DNA from: Sporichthya sp.
GTDB taxonomy: Bacteria > Actinomycetota > Actinomycetes > Sporichthyales > Sporichthyaceae
DNA length: 61,177 nucleotides
NCBI RefSeq assembly: GCF_013815995.1
Contig: NZ_JACDFE010000002.1
Span: 1 to 61,177, forward strand
Direction of reading: 5' to 3'
Part shown: positions 25,515 through 34,602 of the stretch, in pieces
Numbering within the stretch: position 1 is the stretch's first letter
Layout: each line of letters starts with the position of its first letter
Program-made: the position numbers and the translations under genes
The notes under the pieces: generated by a model
Database searches by the model: none
Seen by the model: the letters and a program-made list of their open reading frames with translations, nothing else
Told to the model about the DNA's origin: nothing

Positions 25515-26348
25515 CTATTCGTCCAACGTGAGGGCTTTGGGAAACGCCCAGGCCATCGTTGTGTCGAAGCCGCCGGCGTCGGCAAGGATCACCTGTCCGT
25601 TGACGAACGAGGCGAGGTCGGAGTTCAGGAACAGGTGCACTTGCGCGACTTCGTGCGGCTCGCAGATCGGGAACATCGACTCGCCGTACACGCGCTTCGG
25701 GCGGCTGGGCACGCGATCCATCGCTGCGCGCTCCTCGGGCGTGAGGGGGTAGCTCTCGCTGATGTTGGTGCTCATCCCACCGGCGGCAACGCAGTTCACC
25801 CGGATTCGGTCCTTCGCGAGCTCGACGGCGAAGTACGACGTCGCCGCGTTGACCGCGGCCTTGGTCGAGGAGTAGGGCCCCCGCCGGATCCCACCCAGGG
25901 TCTGTACCCCACCGAGTGAGCTGGTCGTGGTCATCGATCCGCCGCCGGCCCGGCGGATGGCCGGCACCGCGTACTTCAGGCACCGCCACACGCCGAAGAA
26001 GTTGACCTCAAACACGTGGCGGAAGTCCTCATCCTCGATGTCCTCGAGGTTGCCGATCGGGCCGGAGATGCCGGCATTGGCGACCATCACGTCGAGCTTG
26101 CCGTAGGTGTCTTCGGCGCACTCGACCACGGCGCGGACGTCGGCCGAGAGGGCGACGTCGGTGCGCAGATAGACCGCCTCGCCGCCGGCCGCCTCGACTG
26201 CCTTCACAGTCCCGGCCCCACGGTCGTCGTTGACGTCGGCGATGACCACCTTGGCGCCGTGGGCAGCGAAGATCTCCACCGTGGCCCGGCCCAGGCCCGA
26301 GGCGCCGCCGGTGACGACAGCAACCTTGTCCTGCATCAGCTTGGTCAT
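25515..26348 (-). CDS. Short-chain dehydrogenase/reductase
   Basis: A 277-residue classical SDR from ATG 26348 (MTKLMQDKVAVVTGG), with TGGASGLG, the Ser in TSSLGG and YSSTK. The 425-residue track ORF reads through the promoter and is too long. First gene of the minus-strand unit SDR, BVMO-like, SDR that starts at AT-box 3. Paralogue of the SDR at 22955. Confidence 0.9.
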   Translation of the reverse strand: MTKLMQDKVAVVTGGASGLGRATVEIFAAHGAKVVIADVNDDRGAGTVKAVEAAGGEAVYLRTDVALSADVRAVVECAEDTYGKLDVMVANAGISGPIGNLEDIEDEDFRHVFEVNFFGVWRCLKYAVPAIRRAGGGSMTTTSSLGGVQTLGGIRRGPYSSTKAAVNAATSYFAVELAKDRIRVNCVAAGGMSTNISESYPLTPEERAAMDRVPSRPKRVYGESMFPICEPHEVAQVHLFLNSDLASFVNGQVILADAGGFDTTMAWAFPKALTLDE

Positions 26349-26371
26349 CGATCTTCCTCCAGGCCCAGCGA

Positions 26372-26389
26372 CAATATAAAATATATTAG
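26372..26389. promoter_or_regulatory. AT-box 3: divergent SDR/BVMO and SnoaL units
   Basis: CAATATAAAATATATTAG lies between the minus-strand SDR start (24 bp away) and the SnoaL-like start (55 bp away). The reversed core reads TCTAATATATTTTA. One box could control both directions. Confidence 0.7.
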
Positions 26390-26444
26390 ATCCCCCGGAA
26401 GTGGGGGTCAACATTCCATCCAGCGCGTACGCAAGGGGAGCGGC

Positions 26445-26864
26445 ATGAGCGGGGAAGCGGTCATTCGGCAGTACCTGGAAGCGATCTCCACGTTCGACAC
26501 GGAAGCCCTCGCTGCGATCGTGGCCGAGGACGCCAGTATCCAGGTGCCCTTCGCCCCTCCGGGCATGGCCGACCGTCACGAAGGGCGAGCGGCGATCCTG
26601 GAGCTGGTCGGCGGCTACGGCCAGATGATCGACACCCTCAACTTGACGGTCACCGAGGTAGAAGCCCTCGCTCGCCCCGACGAGTACGTCGCGCTGTACC
26701 AGAGCGACGCTTGGATCAAGCCGACCGGGTTGCCCTACAAGAACTTTTACATCGCCAGATTCACGCTGCGCGACGGCCAGGTACTGCGTCACGTCGAGTA
26801 CCTCGACACGTTGGTGATGGCGACCGCCCTCGGCGCCACCATCTCCATGCCCGGTGCCGGCTGA
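26445..26864 (+). CDS. SnoaL-like/nuclear transport factor 2-fold protein
   Basis: A 139-residue protein from ATG 26445 (MSGEAVIRQYLEAISTFDTEAL). The layout AVIRQYLEAIS, DASIQVPFAP, RHEGRAAI, then YIARFTLRDGQVLRHVEYLDT is that of the SnoaL/NTF2 cone fold. These small proteins include isomerases, epoxide hydrolases and ketosteroid isomerase-like enzymes. Activity cannot be assigned. The start behind GGGGAG is far better than the track start at 26016. Confidence 0.8.
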   Translation: MSGEAVIRQYLEAISTFDTEALAAIVAEDASIQVPFAPPGMADRHEGRAAILELVGGYGQMIDTLNLTVTEVEALARPDEYVALYQSDAWIKPTGLPYKNFYIARFTLRDGQVLRHVEYLDTLVMATALGATISMPGAG

Positions 26865-26871
26865 GCGGGAG

Positions 26872-28068
26872 CTACCTCTGGACGCTGACGGCGCCCGTCC
26901 ACGGAGCGCGCTGACTGGCGAGCTGCCGGTACGGCCGCAGTTCGCGGGCCATGTTGCACGAGACTGCGCCGATCACCGTCGAATCCGCGACGAAGATCGC
27001 GACGAAGGCCCGCGCCTGGAGCTCGCCTTCCACGACCACCATGTCGGCCGTTCCGCCGACCAGCCCGTAGGCCTGGATCTTGTGGTCGTAGTGGTCGGTC
27101 CAGAAGTACGGGGTGGGCGTGAACGGCTCGTTGCGGCCGAGTAGGTTCCGGGCGGCCGACCGCCCTTGTTCGGCGGCGTTGTTGCGGTGTTCCAGACGGA
27201 GGCGGCGGCCGTAGCCGACGTGGTCCCACTCGCAAACGTCGCCGGCCGCGAACACCTTCGGGAACGCCTCGTTGAACTCGTTGGCCAGGACCCCGTTGCC
27301 GAGGGCGACGCCACTGCTGCGGAGCCACTCGATGTTGGGGATGGCGCCGGCGGCGACCAGCACGACATCCGCGGGAATCACGGAGCCGTCGGGCAGAGTC
27401 ACGGCATCCACCCGCCCGCCGGCCGCACGGAAGGACAGTCCATCAACGCCGAACCGGACGGCGACGCCCTCGTCGGTGTGGATGTTGCAGAGCAGCGCCC
27501 CGAGCGCATTGCCCAGAGTCCGCGTCATCGCCGCCGGAGCGGCCTCGAGCACGGTGACGTCCAGTCCCATCCGCCGCGCGGAGCCGGCCGCCTCCAGGCC
27601 GAGTACGCCGGCTCCGATCACCACCAGGTGCGAGGACTGAACGAGATCGTCGCGAAGCGCGAGGGCGTCGTCGAGGGTCCGAAGGACATGGACGCCCGCA
27701 GGGCGCTCGCTCGTGATCTCCCGCGCGCGTACGCCGGTGGCGATGATCAGGCCGTCGCAGCGGAGGTCGTAGCCCGAGTCCAAGGACAGGCACCAGTCAC
27801 GCGGCCGGAACTCCGTCGCAGCGGTGTTCTGGTGCCAGGTGAGATCGAGGTCGGCGTACTCCTGCTCGGTTCGCAGATCGGCGCGGTCGAGTCCCCAGGT
27901 CCCGGCCAGGATCTGCTTCGACAGCGGCGGTCGGTCGTAGGGGGAGTGCTTCTCTGCGCCGACGAGGTGAATCGGGCCCTCGAAGCCCTCGCGCCGCAGT
28001 TCCTCGGCGGCGCTCACGCCGGCAAGCCCGGCGCTCACGATGGCGATCTCCCGCGGCGCGGTGTCCAC
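26872..28068 (-). CDS. FAD-dependent ferredoxin reductase (BphA4-like)
   Basis: A 398-residue NAD(P)H-ferredoxin reductase. It has the FAD region IVSAGLAGVSAAEEL, SPYDRPPLSKQ, the second dinucleotide motif VVIGAGVLGLEAAG and C-terminal FAD contact VFAAGDVCEW. The first glycine of the FAD GxGxxG motif is Ser (VSAGLAG). It should pass electrons to the ferredoxins and so to the P450s. GTG start at 28068, divergent from the hydrolase across AT-box 4. Confidence 0.88.
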   Translation of the reverse strand: MDTAPREIAIVSAGLAGVSAAEELRREGFEGPIHLVGAEKHSPYDRPPLSKQILAGTWGLDRADLRTEQEYADLDLTWHQNTAATEFRPRDWCLSLDSGYDLRCDGLIIATGVRAREITSERPAGVHVLRTLDDALALRDDLVQSSHLVVIGAGVLGLEAAGSARRMGLDVTVLEAAPAAMTRTLGNALGALLCNIHTDEGVAVRFGVDGLSFRAAGGRVDAVTLPDGSVIPADVVLVAAGAIPNIEWLRSSGVALGNGVLANEFNEAFPKVFAAGDVCEWDHVGYGRRLRLEHRNNAAEQGRSAARNLLGRNEPFTPTPYFWTDHYDHKIQAYGLVGGTADMVVVEGELQARAFVAIFVADSTVIGAVSCNMARELRPYRQLASQRAPWTGAVSVQR

Positions 28069-28092
28069 TCAGCCTCCCGACCTGGGATTGAC

Positions 28093-28110
28093 GTATATAA
28101 TATATAGTAT
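28093..28110. promoter_or_regulatory. AT-box 4: divergent reductase and hydrolase units
   Basis: GTATATAATATATAGTAT, the longest uninterrupted A/T run of the set with a TATAAT inside, lies between the GTG of the reductase (24 bp away) and the hydrolase gene (78 bp away). Confidence 0.7.
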
Positions 28111-28187
28111 GGCTCACTTCCCACGGCGCTCCTCAACGGGGGAGGCTGAGCGCAGACCACCCCGACCCAGACGAGGTCACAAGAACG

Positions 28188-29189
28188 ATGGACGTGAAGC
28201 TCGACCCCGCGCTCGTCGAGGCGCTGCGGGCGATCCGGGAGGTCCTTCCGGATCCGCGCGGTGATCGCTTCATCGAACAGCTGCGCCGGATGGCCGCGGC
28301 CGGGCGTCCGGATCTGGAGAGCCTCCGCTCGGGAGGCCGCGTGCTGGTCGATGAGCTCGCGATTCCGGGGCCGGCCGCCGGCACCACGCTGAACGTGCTG
28401 TGGCTCCGACCCGCGCGCGCCCAGTCCTCGCCAGTTCCGGCCGTGTACTTCCTGCACCCCGGGGGAATGATCGCCGGAGACAGCCGAACCGGCGCGGGCA
28501 TCCTCATCGACTTCGTGTTGCGGCTCGGCGTGCAGGCGGTGTCGGTCGAATACCGGCTGGCACCCGAGAATCCCTTCCCAGCTCCGCTCGAGGACGCGTT
28601 CGCGGGACTGGAGTGGCTGGCCCGCAACGCAACTCCGCTCGGCGTCGACGCGACGCGGATCGTCGTCGCGGGGGCGAGCGCCGGCGGACACCTCGCGGCG
28701 GGACTCGCCATGATGGCGCGCGACCGCCACACCCCGGCTGTGCGTGGCCTGGTGCTCATCGCCCCGATGCTGGACGACCGCGGCGGGCAGGCCGCACCCT
28801 TGGACGTGGGTCGTGAGGGCACCTGGGGTGTCGATGCGAACCGGGTTGCCTGGGACGCCGTGCTTGGCAATGCCCGCGGCGGCTCCCGGCTCCCGGACTA
28901 CGCGGTACCGGCGCGCGCCGACCTGGCCGGGCTGCCGCCCACGTTCCTCGACGTCGGGTCGGCCGAACTGTTCCACGACGAGACCGTCGAGTTCTCTGCC
29001 GGCCTGCGCAGAGCCGGGGTGCCCACCGAACTGCGCGTGTGGCCAGGCGGCTTCCACGGTTTCGACTGGTCGGTCCCCGGTGCGCCGATCTCGCTGGAGG
29101 CGAAGTCCGCCCGCGTGCGGTGGCTCGCCGAGTTGCTCGACCTTGCTGATGAAGCTGATGAGGTTCGGAATGAAGGGACGCAGAACTGA
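28188..29189 (+). CDS. Alpha/beta hydrolase (hormone-sensitive-lipase type)
   Basis: A 333-residue esterase or lactonase. The oxyanion motif is HPGGM (instead of HGGG), the nucleophile is in GASAGG, the acid is in DVGSAELFHDE and the histidine is in GGFHGFDW. It could open the ester or lactone made by the BVMO-like enzyme. Its stop overlaps the start of the aldehyde dehydrogenase (TGATG). Confidence 0.9.
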   Translation: MDVKLDPALVEALRAIREVLPDPRGDRFIEQLRRMAAAGRPDLESLRSGGRVLVDELAIPGPAAGTTLNVLWLRPARAQSSPVPAVYFLHPGGMIAGDSRTGAGILIDFVLRLGVQAVSVEYRLAPENPFPAPLEDAFAGLEWLARNATPLGVDATRIVVAGASAGGHLAAGLAMMARDRHTPAVRGLVLIAPMLDDRGGQAAPLDVGREGTWGVDANRVAWDAVLGNARGGSRLPDYAVPARADLAGLPPTFLDVGSAELFHDETVEFSAGLRRAGVPTELRVWPGGFHGFDWSVPGAPISLEAKSARVRWLAELLDLADEADEVRNEGTQN

Positions 29190-30685
29190 TGGCTCCAGGC
29201 GATCTTGACCCGAAGTACACGACGAAGTTCCTCGGGCCCGAGCCCAAGCAGCTGCTGATCGGCGGTAAGTGGGTCGACTCGGCCTCAGGCCGGACCTTCG
29301 AAACAGTCAACCCGTCGACCGGGACGGTGATCGCGCGCCTGGCCGAGGCCGACGCACGGGATGCGGATCTGGCGGTTGCCGCGGCCCGCGCCGCGTTCAC
29401 CGGACCGTGGGCTCGCTTCAAGCCCAAGGACCGACAGCGTGTCCTTCTGCAGTTGGCCGACCTGGTCGAGGCCAACCTCGCTGAGCTCTATTACCTCGAC
29501 TCGGTGGACATGGGTGCCCCGATCAGCCGCGCCGCTGGGTACCAGTTCTCCGTCGATGTGCTGCGGTTCGCCGCGGGAGCCGCGATGCGCATCCAGGGCG
29601 AGACGGTGAACAACTCCGTCGCGGTTGCGGACCTGTTTTCCTTCACGCTGAAGGAGCCGGTCGGCGTCGTCGCGTCGATCATTCCCTGGAACGGTCCCCT
29701 GGTTTCCTCGATTGCCAAGATCGCGCCGGTGCTCGCGACGGGCTGCACGATGGTGCTCAAGCCGGCGGAGGAGGCATGCATCTCGCCGCTTCGGCTCGGC
29801 GAGCTGATGGCGCAGTTGGATCTGCCCGACGGAGTCGTCAACATTCTCACCGGCTTCGGCGAGGCGGGCGCCGCGCTGACCGAACATCCGGACGTCGACA
29901 AGGTCGCTTTCACCGGCTCGACCGCAACGGGGCAGCAGATCGTGCGGGCCGCGTCGGGGAACCTGAAGCGGCTCACTCTCGAACTTGGCGGGAAGTCGCC
30001 CGACGTCGTGTTCGCTGACGCCGACCTGGCCAGTGCGGTGCCCGGAGCCGCGATGGGCGTGTTCCGCAACACGGGACAGGTCTGCTGCGCCGGCACCCGG
30101 GTGTACGTCGAACGCCCCGTCTATGACGAGTTCGTCGAGCGGCTTTCCCGCTTCTCCGAGGCGCTGCGGGTCGGCGACAGCCTGGATCCGGAGACGGAGA
30201 TCGGCCCCATCGTGTCCGCCCGTCAGCTGGATCAGGTGCTGAACTATCTGGACGTCGGCCGGTCCGAGGGCGCCCGCCCTACCTCGGGCGGTGCACGCAT
30301 CACCGAGGGTGGCCTGGCCAACGGCTACTTCGTGGCGCCGACCGTCTTCGCCGACGTGCAGGACGACATGCGTATCGCCCGGGAAGAGATTTTTGGCCCG
30401 GTCGCCTCGATTCTGCCATTCGACGACGTCGAGGATGTCGTCGTGCGGGCCAACGACACCCAGTTCGGACTGGGGGCGGGGGTGTGGACCCGTGATCTCG
30501 GCACCGCACACCGGATGGCGCGGGCGCTGCGCAGCGGTGTGGTGTGGGTCAACACCTACGGGAACTTCGATCCGGCGATGCCCTTCGGCGGCGCGAAGAT
30601 GAGTGGGTGGGGCAGCGAGTACAGCGATCACGGGCTCGACGAGTACCTCTACCTCAAGGCTGTCTGGATGGGCGTCGGAAACTGA
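29189..30685 (+). CDS. Aldehyde dehydrogenase
   Basis: A 498-residue aldehyde dehydrogenase with LLIGGKWVDSASG, cofactor motif AFTGSTATG, glutamate in LELGGKSPD and nucleophile in NTGQVCCAG. It is translationally coupled to the hydrolase, which fits oxidation of an aldehyde released after ring or ester cleavage. Second of two such enzymes in the island. Confidence 0.92.
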   Translation: MAPGDLDPKYTTKFLGPEPKQLLIGGKWVDSASGRTFETVNPSTGTVIARLAEADARDADLAVAAARAAFTGPWARFKPKDRQRVLLQLADLVEANLAELYYLDSVDMGAPISRAAGYQFSVDVLRFAAGAAMRIQGETVNNSVAVADLFSFTLKEPVGVVASIIPWNGPLVSSIAKIAPVLATGCTMVLKPAEEACISPLRLGELMAQLDLPDGVVNILTGFGEAGAALTEHPDVDKVAFTGSTATGQQIVRAASGNLKRLTLELGGKSPDVVFADADLASAVPGAAMGVFRNTGQVCCAGTRVYVERPVYDEFVERLSRFSEALRVGDSLDPETEIGPIVSARQLDQVLNYLDVGRSEGARPTSGGARITEGGLANGYFVAPTVFADVQDDMRIAREEIFGPVASILPFDDVEDVVVRANDTQFGLGAGVWTRDLGTAHRMARALRSGVVWVNTYGNFDPAMPFGGAKMSGWGSEYSDHGLDEYLYLKAVWMGVGN

Positions 30686-30718
30686 CGAGGCGTCACCCAA
30701 TCGAAAGGTAAGACAAGA

Positions 30719-31681
30719 ATGGCCGGAATCACGGTGCTCACCAGATCGGCGACCACCTTCAAGGCGGACTCCAGCATCGACGAGGAGGCGTATCGAGCGC
30801 ACCTGCAGCGGTTGGTCGACGCCCGTCTCGGCGTCTATCTAGCCAGTGGCGGATCGGGGGAGGGGTACGCCCTTGCGGACTCCGAGTTGTGCCGGCTGTA
30901 CGAGATCGGCGTCGACGCCTGCAAAGGGCAGGTGCCGGTCTACGCGAACCCCCCGGAGGGTCATACCGCGACCGAGACGATTCGTCAGGCGCAGATGGCC
31001 GTCGCGGCCGGCGTGGAAGCGGTGTGCATCTACGGACCGGCCGGTCGGCATGACTACAAGCCGAACGCCGTGGAGTACGCGCGTCATCTGGACACGGTGC
31101 TGGGGGCGGTCGACCACCCTGTTGCGTTGTCACCCAACCCGTGGGCCACCAACGGGTTCCGTCCATCCGCTCGGCTGTTCGCCGAGATTTGCAACCGCCA
31201 CGAGAACGTCGAGGTGGTCAATCTGAATTTGGCCAGCCTGGAGGACTCGTACCTGATCCAGCTCAACGACCTGCTCACCCGCGATGGGATTCGCGTCTAC
31301 GTGCCGATTCGCGGCTCGTTCCACACCCTGGGGCTCGGTGCGGCCGGGTTACTGGGCAATCACGCCAATGTCATCCCGCGCACGTTCCGCCACTACATCG
31401 ATCTGTATGAGGCGGCCAAGTACGACGAGATGAATAGCGTGTACGCCGACATCCGGCGCTTCGACAAGTTCACCAACTACTGGGGCGGTTCGCCGCTGTG
31501 GATCAAGATGGCGATGCGCGTGCTCAAGCTGCCGGGCGCTGCCGGTGGTGTCCGCGCGCCGTTCGTGCTTCCGGGCGCGGACCAGCTGGCGAAGTTCACC
31601 ACCGGACTACTGGCGCTGCGCAATCCCGAGATCGACGAGATGGCGCGGGCTGCAGGCCTTGAGGTGCCCGAGCGAGGCTGA
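30719..31681 (+). CDS. Dihydrodipicolinate synthase-family protein lacking the usual Schiff-base lysine
   Basis: A 320-residue TIM-barrel protein. The family motif is kept as ASGGSGEGYAL, and PVYANPP and PNPWATNG follow in family order. Where the family has the Schiff-base lysine (IKEASGD), the aligned strand reads VVNLNLASLED; where it has the catalytic tyrosine (YNxPxR), it reads LSPNP. By eye, both key residues are missing. It may be a non-aldolase lyase or a hydratase-aldolase relative. Third gene of the hydrolase-ALDH unit. Confidence 0.78.
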   Translation: MAGITVLTRSATTFKADSSIDEEAYRAHLQRLVDARLGVYLASGGSGEGYALADSELCRLYEIGVDACKGQVPVYANPPEGHTATETIRQAQMAVAAGVEAVCIYGPAGRHDYKPNAVEYARHLDTVLGAVDHPVALSPNPWATNGFRPSARLFAEICNRHENVEVVNLNLASLEDSYLIQLNDLLTRDGIRVYVPIRGSFHTLGLGAAGLLGNHANVIPRTFRHYIDLYEAAKYDEMNSVYADIRRFDKFTNYWGGSPLWIKMAMRVLKLPGAAGGVRAPFVLPGADQLAKFTTGLLALRNPEIDEMARAAGLEVPERG

Positions 31682-31685
31682 GCCG

Positions 31686-32537
31686 TCAGCTCTCGTGGTC
31701 CGCCGCGGACGGGTACCCGGTCGGGGCCCCGCCGTGGGCCTGGTGCATGAAGCCGACCATCTCGTAGGCGACGGAGGCATCGAGCGACCGGTTGAGTTGA
31801 TCCTTGACCCGCGCGTTCACGATCCGCTTCGTCCACCCCAACGCATACGGCGGTCGTGCCAGTAGCTCGCGTACGAACGAGTCGCATATGTCGTCGAGTT
31901 CGTCGGCCTTGACGGCCCGGTTGATGACCCCGGCGCGGGCCAGCTCGAGCCCGGTGCGGCGTCGCGAGAGCATCAGGTACTCCTTGGCCAGCGGCGGTGA
32001 CATGGACATCGGGACCAGCGCACCGGCACCGTCCCCGGGAGCGACGCCCCATTCCAGGCCGATCGGACCCCGGCCGTCCGTCGTGTATACGTCGCCCATG
32101 CTCAGGTGCATGTCCGTGATCATCGAGTCCTCACGGGCCAGGATCAGGTCGCAGGCGAACATGACGCTCTGTCCGAATCCGACGGCGTCGCCGTTGACCT
32201 TGGCGACGATGGGGATCTCCAGATCGACCATCGTCTGGATCGTGTGGGTCAGCCCCATGAAGATCGACCACTGCCCTGCCGGGGTCGTGGCCCGGGAGCT
32301 GCTCGCACTGTGGCCCTGCTCGGGGCGCGGTGGAGAGACGATGAACTCGCCGTCCTCGGCGCCGGTGAGGACGATGACCCGAACCGAGTAGTCATGGCGA
32401 AGCTGGTCGAGGAAGAGCCCAAGCTCGCGATGGAGATCACCGCCGACCGCCGCCGAGTGCGATTCCCGCAAAGGGACGACCTTGATCGTCAGAACCGGTC
32501 CGTCGCGCTCGACGATCAGCGTGGGGAAGTCAGCCAT
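31686..32537 (-). CDS. Enoyl-CoA hydratase/isomerase family protein
   Basis: A 283-residue crotonase. The first oxyanion region (LTGAEDGEFIVSPP) is atypical; the second is VNGDAVGFGQSVMFACDLI. Then comes SMGDVYTTDGRGPIG and the C-terminal helix. It probably hydrates or cleaves a CoA thioester. The first half of the active site is poorly conserved, so the reaction is uncertain. Last gene of a minus-strand unit starting at AT-box 5. Confidence 0.8.
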   Translation of the reverse strand: MADFPTLIVERDGPVLTIKVVPLRESHSAAVGGDLHRELGLFLDQLRHDYSVRVIVLTGAEDGEFIVSPPRPEQGHSASSSRATTPAGQWSIFMGLTHTIQTMVDLEIPIVAKVNGDAVGFGQSVMFACDLILAREDSMITDMHLSMGDVYTTDGRGPIGLEWGVAPGDGAGALVPMSMSPPLAKEYLMLSRRRTGLELARAGVINRAVKADELDDICDSFVRELLARPPYALGWTKRIVNARVKDQLNRSLDASVAYEMVGFMHQAHGGAPTGYPSAADHES

Positions 32538-32593
32538 GGCCTCACACTCTCCTGCCCGGGGCTCATGGTGATAGCGCCGCGCCCCGAAGGGGG

Positions 32594-33691
32594 TCAGTCC
32601 TCGTCGGCCAGCCGCGAAAGCCGCTCGACCGTGTCGGCCAGCTCGACCGCCATCTGGTTCACGACGTCGCGGCTCGTGGTCACCTTGTTCAAGCGACCGA
32701 TGACCTGGCCGGCGGCCGTCCCCAGCAGCTCGAAGCGCCGATTCTGCTTCATGGTCTCCATGGCGTTCTGCACCGCGAGACCTTGCAGGGGCATCGGCAG
32801 CGCAGCTGGTGCCCCCGGGCGCAGCCAGGCCTCATTCCAGGGCGTGCGCAGGAATCGCACCGGCTTGCCGCTGGTGAACTTGCTCCGGACGGTGTCGCCG
32901 GCGGTGGCCGCGATCAACATGTCGCGAACGATCGGGTCCACCTCGCTCTCCACCGTGGTCATCCAGACGGACCCGCACCACACACCTTCGGCGCCCAGGG
33001 CCAGCGCGGCGGCCAGCTGCCGGCCGCCGCCGATGCCACCGGCGGCCACCACGGGGATGCCGGGAACGGCGTCGACGATGTCGGGGACGAGCACCATCGT
33101 CGAGATGTCGCCGGTGTGACCCGCGGCCTCGGTGCCCACCGCGACGATGATGTCGGTGCCGGCCTCGGCCTGCTTGGTCGCGTGCCGCACGCTGCCGGCC
33201 ATTCCCATGACCTGCATGCCGAATCCGTGGGCGCGATCCCGTACATCGGCCGGGGCCGGGCCGAGCGCGCTGGCGATGAAGGCCACCCGGTCCGCGTGTG
33301 TGAACGCGACCTCGAGCAAATCCCGCGCCTGGTTGTGCGTCGCGGTGATGCCGCCGTAGGTGGTGAGCTTCACCGGTTCGTTAGGGAGGCCGAACTCCGC
33401 GAGCAGCTTGTCGACGTACTCGGTGACCTCCGCGGGGATCTGTGCCTTGAGCGCGCCCAAGTCGCCTTCGGTCCGGGAGGCCGGGATCAGGACGTCGACC
33501 CCGTATCGACCGCCGTCGGTGTTCTCGTCCAGCCAGGTGAGCTCGATGTCCAGCTCCTCGGGCGTGTAGCGCTGCGCGCCGAAGACACCCATGCCTCCGG
33601 CGCGGGTCACGGCCGCCACGACATCCCGGCAATGGCTGAACGCCAGGATTGGGTACTCGATGTTGAGCCGTCGACAGATCTCGGTACGCAC
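32594..33691 (-). CDS. Nitronate monooxygenase-like FMN protein
   Basis: A 365-residue FMN TIM-barrel. It has SHCRDVVAAVTRAGGMGVFGA at the start, VGTEAAGH and the phosphate-binding VVAAGGIGGGRQLAAALALGAEGVWCG at the end. This is the 2-nitropropane dioxygenase/NPD family, which includes flavin-dependent enoyl reductases and oxidases. In a CoA-catabolic island, a reductase role on an unsaturated intermediate is as likely as nitronate oxidation. Confidence 0.85.
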   Translation of the reverse strand: MRTEICRRLNIEYPILAFSHCRDVVAAVTRAGGMGVFGAQRYTPEELDIELTWLDENTDGGRYGVDVLIPASRTEGDLGALKAQIPAEVTEYVDKLLAEFGLPNEPVKLTTYGGITATHNQARDLLEVAFTHADRVAFIASALGPAPADVRDRAHGFGMQVMGMAGSVRHATKQAEAGTDIIVAVGTEAAGHTGDISTMVLVPDIVDAVPGIPVVAAGGIGGGRQLAAALALGAEGVWCGSVWMTTVESEVDPIVRDMLIAATAGDTVRSKFTSGKPVRFLRTPWNEAWLRPGAPAALPMPLQGLAVQNAMETMKQNRRFELLGTAAGQVIGRLNKVTTSRDVVNQMAVELADTVERLSRLADED

Positions 33692-33739
33692 GGGTTCTCC
33701 GGTTTCGCGATCAAGGCGGGTCGAGCAGTCAGGGAGTGG

Positions 33740-34510
33740 CTACGCCGGCACTCGTGTCCCGTGGAGAACGTCATCTCCCGCGGTGGACTTCGATGCCTCT
33801 GCGTCTGCGCTGGCGTCCAGGAGTTGCTTCTTCAGCGAACCTAGGAGGAGACAGGACGTGACGATGAGCCAGGTGGCGAAGGTAATGAGCGGAATGTAGA
33901 AGACGAAGAGTCCACGCCAGGCGAACGGGCCGGACTTGAAGAGGAATGCGAGAGCGCCGGCCTCGAACAAGGTGGCCAGCCACAGGCTGTAGTAGCCGTA
34001 CCACCTCGGGAACGGTGAGTGATCTGCGACCGGGGCCCTCAGGCTCACCACGCCCACCGCGACAAACCCGAAGATGTAGAACTGGTCGGTGGTGAAGAAC
34101 GTGAGCACGCCGAGCTGATGCAGCATCGCGGTCGCATCGGCGGCACGTTCGGGGGCGAATGCGGCGGTGCCGAAAAAAATGGGCGGCAGGGCAAGGAAAA
34201 TCGACGTCAGAGCCCCGCTCACGATCGTCACGATGGACCAGACCGGGTAGCCCTTCTCGTGCCGTCCGACCTGAATCCCCAGCACGATGAAGAGCGGCAC
34301 GAGGAACGCCGCGGTCCAGGACGCCACGGTCGCGCCGAGTTTGATGCTCGTGTCCCGCTCCAAGTACCAGTTCTTGACCTGCTCGGAGGACCAGCCGGCC
34401 GGCGGCGGCGGCACCATCTGCCACAAGAAGATCATGCTGAACGCGTACACGAGAGTGAAGCCGATCGACCACCAGACCAATGCGATCTGGCTGCGCACCG
34501 GAAACGTCAT
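33740..34510 (-). CDS. Multi-pass membrane protein
   Basis: A 256-residue protein with about six membrane segments (for example ALVWWSIGFTLVYAFSMIFLW, YGYYSLWLATLFEAGALAFLF and LFVFYIPLITFATWLIVTSCL). No family is recognised. Proteins of this kind appear next to catabolic CoA genes in other actinobacteria and may aid uptake. First gene of the unit behind AT-box 5. Confidence 0.65.
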   Translation of the reverse strand: MTFPVRSQIALVWWSIGFTLVYAFSMIFLWQMVPPPPAGWSSEQVKNWYLERDTSIKLGATVASWTAAFLVPLFIVLGIQVGRHEKGYPVWSIVTIVSGALTSIFLALPPIFFGTAAFAPERAADATAMLHQLGVLTFFTTDQFYIFGFVAVGVVSLRAPVADHSPFPRWYGYYSLWLATLFEAGALAFLFKSGPFAWRGLFVFYIPLITFATWLIVTSCLLLGSLKKQLLDASADAEASKSTAGDDVLHGTRVPA

Positions 34511-34543
34511 CGGGGCTCCCTCTCGGTTCGGGTCTAGCGCTAC

Positions 34544-34564
34544 CGCAACATTATATATTTTGCG
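34544..34564 (-). promoter_or_regulatory. AT-box 5: membrane protein-NPD-crotonase unit
   Basis: A 21-bp element with inverted ends CGCAA and TTGCG around a TTATATATTTT core, 34 bp before the ATG at 34510 on the minus strand. The other neighbour ends here (CoA-transferase stop at 34603), so only one unit is served. Confidence 0.7.
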
Positions 34565-34602
34565 TGGGAATCCGAAAGACCCCGGTTCGGGCCGACGCGC
34601 GA

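Noticed and set aside
28109-28187. Leader peptide gene from ATG 28109
   Set aside because: It directly abuts AT-box 4 and has no ribosome site; the stretch is better read as the untranslated leader of the hydrolase gene.
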